Below are positions 6,220-9,220 of a DNA stretch of 9,220 nucleotides, one piece after another. Within the stretch, counting starts at the first letter, position 1. Each line of letters opens with the position of its first letter. The DNA comes from Frankiaceae bacterium. GTDB taxonomy: Bacteria > Actinomycetota > Actinomycetes > JAFAQI01. The notes below the pieces were generated by a model, which was given only the letters and a program-made list of their open reading frames with translations, searched no databases and was not told the DNA's origin. Location of the stretch: positions 1-9,220 of the forward strand of contig JAVEEE010000405.1 in the NCBI GenBank assembly GCA_030840615.1. The letters are read 5' to 3'. The position numbers were made by a program, and so were the translations under genes.

Positions 6220-7257
6220 CTAGTACTGCTCGGTCTCCGCAAAGCCGGCGTCGCCGCCGTCGGTCTCGTCGTAACCCTCGTCGCCGTATGCGCCGATGAC
6301 CGTCGACGGGTCGAACCCGGGCGGGCTGTCCTTGAGCGCCAGCCCCATGGAGTGGAGCTTGCCCTTCACCTCATCGATGGACTTGGCACCGAAGTTGCGG
6401 ATGTCCATCAAGTCGGCCTCGCTCCGCGAAACGAGCTCACCGACGGAGTGGATGCCTTCCCGCTTCAGGCAGTTGTAGGAACGGACCGTGAGGTCGAGCT
6501 CCTCGATCGGAAGCGCAAGATCTGCCATCAGCTGCGCGTCCGTCGGTGACGGGCCGATCTCGATGCCCTCGGCACTCTCGTCGAGCTCGCGGGCGAGGCC
6601 GAACAGCTCGACGAGCGTGTGACCGGCAGAGGCGAGCGCGGTGCGGGGGCTCATCGACGGCTTCGTCTCGACGTCGACGATCAGCCGGTCGAAGTCGGTG
6701 CGCTGCTCGACGCGGGTCGCCTCGACCTTGTAGGTCACCTTGAGCACCGGCGAGTAGATCGAGTCGATCGGTACGACGCCGATCGGCTGACCCGGCTGCT
6801 TGTTCTGCACTGCGGACACGTAACCGCGACCGCGCTCGACCGTGAACTCGATCTCGAGCTTGCCCTTGGCGTTGAGCGTCGCGAGGTGCAGGTCCGGGTT
6901 GTGGATCTCGACGCCGGCCGGCGGCGCGATGTCTGCGGCCGTGACCGGGCCGGGGCCCTGCTTGCGCAGGTACATGACAACCGGCTCGTCGTGCTCGCTG
7001 GAGACGACGAGGCTCTTGATGTTGAGGATCATGTCGGTGACGTCTTCTTTGACCCCGGCCACGGTCGAGAACTCGTGCAGCACGTCGGCGATCCGGATGG
7101 ATGTCACGGCTGCGCCGGGGATGCTCGAGAGCAACGTCCGACGCAGCGAGTTGCCGAGCGTGTAGCCGAAGCCCGGCTCGAGCGGCTCGATGACGAAGCG
7201 CGAACGGGTGTCGTTGATGCCTTCTTCGGCGAGAGTAGGACGCTGTGCGATGAGCAA
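6220..7257 (-). CDS. rpoA: DNA-directed RNA polymerase alpha subunit
   Basis: RpoA forms the dimer that nucleates RNA polymerase assembly, and its C-terminal domain contacts UP-element DNA and activators. The 345-residue length fits actinobacteria. The N-terminal domain (1-235) shows RFVIEPLEPGFGYTLGNSLRRTLLSSIPGAA and later TYKVEATRVEQRTDFDRLIVDV. The C-terminal domain (about 250-312) has LTVRSYNCLKREGI and IRNFGAKSIDEVK, carrying the Arg (R259) and Asn (N262) equivalents of the E. coli DNA-binding surface. An acidic tail ends in ETEQY. The start is TTG (7257-7255), chosen because AGGAAGG (7265-7271) lies 7 bases upstream and the protein then begins MLIAQRPTL as in relatives. It sits 67 bases after rpsD and 74 before rplQ. 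Confidence 0.98.
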   Translation of the reverse strand: MLIAQRPTLAEEGINDTRSRFVIEPLEPGFGYTLGNSLRRTLLSSIPGAAVTSIRIADVLHEFSTVAGVKEDVTDMILNIKSLVVSSEHDEPVVMYLRKQGPGPVTAADIAPPAGVEIHNPDLHLATLNAKGKLEIEFTVERGRGYVSAVQNKQPGQPIGVVPIDSIYSPVLKVTYKVEATRVEQRTDFDRLIVDVETKPSMSPRTALASAGHTLVELFGLARELDESAEGIEIGPSPTDAQLMADLALPIEELDLTVRSYNCLKREGIHSVGELVSRSEADLMDIRNFGAKSIDEVKGKLHSMGLALKDSPPGFDPSTVIGAYGDEGYDETDGGDAGFAETEQY

Positions 7258-7324
7258 GGACTTGCCTTCCTGTCAGGAGCGAACCGCTATTTGATCGCTC
7301 ACTAGGTCGTGCTGGTGCTGCTGC
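7258..7324 (-). promoter_or_regulatory. rpsD-rpoA intergenic segment with hairpin and rpoA ribosome binding site
   Basis: This gap is 67 bases. It holds the rpoA Shine-Dalgarno AGGAAGG (7265-7271), 7 bases before the TTG start. Just upstream in the mRNA is a 6-bp inverted repeat, GAGCGA (7277-7282) with TCGCTC (7295-7300), around a 12-base A/T-richer loop. The hairpin has no U-run, so it is not a terminator. It may be a modest stability or translation element for rpoA, or chance. I see no convincing promoter. Confidence 0.4.
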
Positions 7325-7951
7325 TTACTTCGAGTACAACTCAACGATGAGCTGTTCTTGAACGGGTGTGTCGATGATCTGCCGCGCCGGCATCGAGTGC
7401 ACCAGGATGCGCATACGGTTGGAGATGACCTCGATCCACGCGGGGACCGGACGGCTGCCGGCCTCGGCGCGAGCGATGACGAACGGCGTCATCTCCACGC
7501 TCTTGGGCCGGACCTCGATGATGTCGTTCTCGCTGACGAGGAACGACGGGATGTCGACCTTGTGGCCGTTGACGATGAAGTGGCCGTGCTTGACGAGCTG
7601 GCGAGCCATGTCGCGGCTGTGCGCGAAGCCCGCGCGATAGACCACGTTGTCGAGACGGCGCTCGAGGAGCTGGAGCAGGTTTTCGCCGGTCTTGCCCGGA
7701 CGCCGGTTGGCCTCCTCGTAGTAGCGGCGGAACTGCTTCTCGAGCACGCCGTAGATGCGCGCGCACTTCTGCTTCTCGCGCTTCTGCAGGAGGTACTCGC
7801 TGTCCTTGGTGCGACCGCGGCCGTGCTCCCCCGGGGGGTAAGGACGAATCTCGATCGGGCACTTCGGCGATTCGCACTTGCTGCCCTTGAGGAACAACTT
7901 CATCTTCTCGCGACGGCAGCGCCTGCAGTCCGCGCCTGTGTACCTAGCCAT
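7325..7951 (-). CDS. rpsD: 30S ribosomal protein S4, zinc-binding (four-cysteine) form
   Basis: S4 is a primary 16S rRNA-binding protein that starts assembly of the 30S body. In several bacteria it also represses its own operon by binding mRNA. The 208-residue length is normal. Cys9, Cys12, Cys26 and Cys31 in the N-terminal domain form a CX2C...CX4C knuckle, so this is the zinc-binding form. The segment RPYPPGEHGRGRTKDSEYLL (36-55) and the S4 RNA-binding domain (RRLDNVVYRAGFAHSRDMAR, QLVKHGHFIVNG) follow. The end EQLIVELYSK is typical. The ATG is preceded by GGAGGG (7961-7966) at 9 bases, encoded in the last codons of rpsK, with a 4-base gap between the genes. Its position in the alpha operon fits actinobacteria that keep rpsD here. 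Confidence 0.98.
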   Translation of the reverse strand: MARYTGADCRRCRREKMKLFLKGSKCESPKCPIEIRPYPPGEHGRGRTKDSEYLLQKREKQKCARIYGVLEKQFRRYYEEANRRPGKTGENLLQLLERRLDNVVYRAGFAHSRDMARQLVKHGHFIVNGHKVDIPSFLVSENDIIEVRPKSVEMTPFVIARAEAGSRPVPAWIEVISNRMRILVHSMPARQIIDTPVQEQLIVELYSK

Positions 7952-7955
7952 TGCT

Positions 7956-8360
7956 CTAGACCCTCCGCCGCTTGGGAGGGCGGCATCCGTTGTGGGGAAC
8001 TGGTGTGACGTCGGAGATCGTGCCGACCTCCAGGCCGGTCGCCTGAAGTGACCGGATCGCGGTCTCGCGACCCGAGCCCGGACCCTTGACGAACACGTCG
8101 ACCTTGCGCATCCCGTGCTCCTGCGCCCGGCGCGCCGCAGCCTCGGCCGCCATCTGCGCGGCGAAGGGCGTGGACTTGCGGGAGCCTTTGAAGCCGACCT
8201 GACCGGCGCTCGCCCAGGCGATCACGTTGCCCAGCGGGTCGGTGATCGACACGATCGTGTTGTTGAACGTGCTCTTGATGTGAGCGTGCCCGTGGGCGAC
8301 GTTCTTCTTCTCCTTGCGGCGTACCTTCTTCGCGGCCGCGCGCTTCTGTGCGGGAGGCAC
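7956..8360 (-). CDS. rpsK: 30S ribosomal protein S11
   Basis: S11 lies on the 30S platform and helps shape the mRNA exit region and the Shine-Dalgarno cleft. The 134-residue protein has a basic N-terminus (KKVRRKEKK) and then the conserved HIKSTFNNTIVSITDPLGNV (27-46). GFKGSRKSTPFAAQMAAE (56-73), VFVKGPGSGRETAIRSL (89-105) and the C-terminal HNGCRPPKRRRV complete the pattern. The Asn124-Gly125 pair corresponds to the site that is converted to isoaspartate in E. coli S11. The start is GTG (8360-8358), sharing its first base with the last base of the rpsM TAG stop, so the two are translationally coupled. A weak purine-rich GGGAAGAAG precedes it. It is followed by rpsD after 4 bases. Confidence 0.98.
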   Translation of the reverse strand: MPPAQKRAAAKKVRRKEKKNVAHGHAHIKSTFNNTIVSITDPLGNVIAWASAGQVGFKGSRKSTPFAAQMAAEAAARRAQEHGMRKVDVFVKGPGSGRETAIRSLQATGLEVGTISDVTPVPHNGCRPPKRRRV

Positions 8361-8740
8361 TACTTCTTCCCTACCTTCTTCTTGCCGGCCACGGTCTTGC
8401 GCGGACCCTTGCGGGTGCGCGCGTTGGTGTGGGTTCGCTGGCCCCGGACGGGCAGGCCACGGCGGTGCCGGATGCCCTGGTAGCAGCCGATCTCGATCTT
8501 GCGGCGGATGTCCGAGGCCACCTCGCGACGCAGGTCACCCTCGACGCGGTAGTTGGCCTCGATCCAGTCCCGCAGCTTGACCAGGTCCTCGTCGGTCAGC
8601 TCGCGGACGCGCTGGTCGGGGTTGACGCCGGTCTGCTTCAGCGTCTCGAGGGCGCGGCTGCGGCCGACACCGAAGATGTAGGTAAGGGCGACTTCCAGCC
8701 GCTTCTCACGCGGCAGGTCGACGCCGACAAGGCGTGCCAT
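8360..8740 (-). CDS. rpsM: 30S ribosomal protein S13
   Basis: S13 sits in the 30S head and contacts the P-site tRNA and the large subunit. I use the ATG at 8740 (126 residues, starting MARLVGVDLPREKR), not the ATG at 8779, because the family begins here. In addition, AAGAAGGAG (ending at 8751) lies 10 bases upstream of it, and the 13 extra residues from 8779 have no family match. The helix-hairpin-helix region contains YIFGVGRSRA (21-30), and the conserved tail is RHRRGLPVRGQRTHTNARTR (91-110) followed by a Lys-rich end (GKKKVGKK). It is separated from rpmJ by the longest gap in this operon and overlaps the rpsK start by one base. Confidence 0.97.
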   Translation of the reverse strand: MARLVGVDLPREKRLEVALTYIFGVGRSRALETLKQTGVNPDQRVRELTDEDLVKLRDWIEANYRVEGDLRREVASDIRRKIEIGCYQGIRHRRGLPVRGQRTHTNARTRKGPRKTVAGKKKVGKK

Positions 8741-8878
8741 CCGGGCTGTACTCCTTCTTTCGACGGAGGTCGTCCGCACACCGCCCCATCTGCCCGGATG
8801 GGCCCCGGCCTCCGCGCCGGGGGTCGGGCCGCGAGGCCCGTTGGTGCACGCTTGTTGCGAGAGCTGGCCCTACGTCAC
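8741..8878 (-). promoter_or_regulatory. Hairpin-rich leader between rpmJ and rpsM (candidate autoregulatory RNA)
   Basis: This is a 138-base non-coding gap in an otherwise compact operon. Reading in the mRNA direction it holds three hairpins in a row. A pairs 8835-8840 with 8825-8830 (6 bp, 4-base loop). B pairs 8816-8822 with 8803-8809 (7 bp, 6-base loop). C pairs 8797-8802 with 8785-8790 (6 bp, 6-base loop) and directly abuts B. A small fourth stem, 8761-8764 with 8769-8772, exposes CUCC in its loop. That CUCC can pair with the GGAG of the rpsM Shine-Dalgarno (8751-8754). There are no U-runs, so these are not intrinsic terminators, and I see no clear promoter. In E. coli the same operon position binds S4 to repress translation. 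Here that role is an inference. Confidence 0.45.
8751..8758 (-). promoter_or_regulatory. rpsM Shine-Dalgarno
   Basis: AGAAGGAG in the mRNA direction, 10 bases before the ATG at 8740. It decides the rpsM start against the upstream in-frame ATG at 8779. The mRNA segment CUCC at 8765-8768 is complementary to its GGAG. Confidence 0.8.
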
Positions 8879-8992
8879 TCAGCCTTGACGCTGCTTGTGG
8901 CGCAGGTTCTCGCAGATAACCATGACCCGCCCGTGACGGCGGATCACCTTGCACTTGTCACAGATCTTCTTGACGCTCGGCTTGACCTTCAC
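8879..8992 (-). CDS. rpmJ: 50S ribosomal protein L36, zinc-ribbon form
   Basis: L36 is the smallest large-subunit protein and helps stabilise 23S rRNA. The 37-residue product begins MKVKPSVKKICDKC with GTG (8992-8990) as start. The reading frame is open further upstream (to 9061), but that extension would run back into infA and has no family counterpart. AGGAGA (9003-9008) lies 10 bases before the GTG. Cys11, Cys14, Cys27 and His32 form the zinc-binding site, so this is the zinc-dependent (C+) form. Family residues include VIRRHGRVMVIC and the end NLRHKQRQG. It lies 28 bases after infA and 138 before rpsM. Confidence 0.97.
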   Translation of the reverse strand: MKVKPSVKKICDKCKVIRRHGRVMVICENLRHKQRQG

Positions 8993-9020
8993 GGTGCCCA
9001 AATCTCCTAGTGACCGGGTC

Positions 9021-9220
9021 CTACTTGTACCGGTAGACGATGCGACCGCGGGACAGGTCATAGGGCGAGAGCTCCACGACGACCCGGTCCTCCGGAAGGA
9101 TGCGGATGTAGTGCTGCCGCATCTTGCCGCTGATGTGCGCCAGCACCCGGTGCCCGTTGGCGAGCTCGACGCGGAACATGGCGTTCGGCAACGGCTCGAC
9201 GACGCGCCCCTCGATCTCGA
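9021..9220 (-). CDS. infA: Translation initiation factor IF-1 (5'-truncated by window edge)
   Basis: IF-1 is a small OB-fold protein that binds the ribosomal A site during initiation and supports IF-2 and IF-3. Sixty-five complete codons are visible from 9218 (EIEGRVVEPLPNAMFRVEL...). They end in LSRGRIVYRYK before the TAG at 9023-9021. The conserved GHRVLAHISGKMRQHYIRIL and PEDRVVVELSPYDLSRGRI segments leave no doubt. By comparison with the family (about 72-73 residues, starting MAKKDG...), only about 8 residues are missing beyond the right edge. The Shine-Dalgarno and promoter are outside the window. The gene leads into rpmJ after 28 bases, the usual actinobacterial arrangement. Confidence 0.97.
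   Translation of the reverse strand, partial: EIEGRVVEPLPNAMFRVELANGHRVLAHISGKMRQHYIRILPEDRVVVELSPYDLSRGRIVYRYK

Noticed and set aside
6619..7305. A 228-residue plus-strand frame antisense to rpoA
   Set aside because: It mirrors rpoA codons and has no independent motif or Shine-Dalgarno. Antisense open frames are expected at this G+C.
8741..8779. N-terminal extension of S13 from the upstream ATG at 8779
   Set aside because: The 13 added residues do not match S13, and the Shine-Dalgarno at 8751-8758 is correctly spaced for the ATG at 8740, not for 8779.
8785..8840. Intrinsic terminator or attenuator between rpmJ and rpsM
   Set aside because: The stems are strong but none is followed by a U-run on the minus-strand transcript, and the downstream genes need read-through.
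8348..9010. A 220-residue plus-strand frame antisense to rpsM and rpmJ
   Set aside because: The frame is a by-product of ribosomal protein codon bias and runs through the hairpin-rich gap. No family resemblance.
8993..9061. Upstream extension of L36 to a start at 9061
   Set aside because: It would overlap the end of infA, has no family match, and bypasses the GTG with a well-placed AGGAGA.

Overview
The window looks like a chromosomal segment of a high-GC actinobacterium. The evidence is the strong G/C preference at third codon positions, GTG and TTG starts, and the gene order infA-rpmJ-rpsM-rpsK-rpsD-rpoA-rplQ-truA, which is the actinobacterial form of the alpha operon with rpsD kept between rpsK and rpoA (as in mycobacteria). 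The RpoA N-terminus (MLIAQRPTL...) and C-terminus (...AETEQY) are also typical of actinobacteria. I cannot place the genus from sequence alone.

Left part (about 2 to 3921, plus strand): two genes with a 4-base stop/start overlap. The first is the C-terminal portion of a glycoside hydrolase family 2 protein of the beta-mannosidase type, cut by the window edge. The second is an unusual 622-residue protein containing two alpha/beta-hydrolase domains in tandem, with Asp and Cys respectively where the nucleophile normally sits. Together they look like the downstream end of a carbohydrate or glycoconjugate locus whose other genes lie to the left of the window.

Right part (9220 down to 3751, minus strand): the translation/transcription operon. 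In order of transcription it holds infA (5' end cut off), rpmJ, rpsM, rpsK, rpsD, rpoA, rplQ and truA, then a class I SAM-dependent methyltransferase whose ATG overlaps the truA stop. Most junctions are tight: rpsM/rpsK overlap by 1 base, rpsK/rpsD are 4 bases apart, and rplQ/truA and truA/methyltransferase overlap by 4 bases. The three loose junctions are rpmJ-rpsM (138 bases, with a run of three abutting hairpins), rpsD-rpoA (67 bases) and rpoA-rplQ (74 bases). The operon promoter lies outside the window to the right.

The two transcription units converge, and the ends of the double hydrolase and the methyltransferase overlap tail to tail by 171 bases, leaving no room for a terminator between them. 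The points I find most worth a second look are the hairpin-rich rpsM leader with a possible Shine-Dalgarno-masking segment, the double hydrolase with altered catalytic residues, the convergent overlap, the zinc-binding forms of both L36 and S4, and the long acidic tail of L17. I see no mobile element, CRISPR array, tRNA or rRNA.
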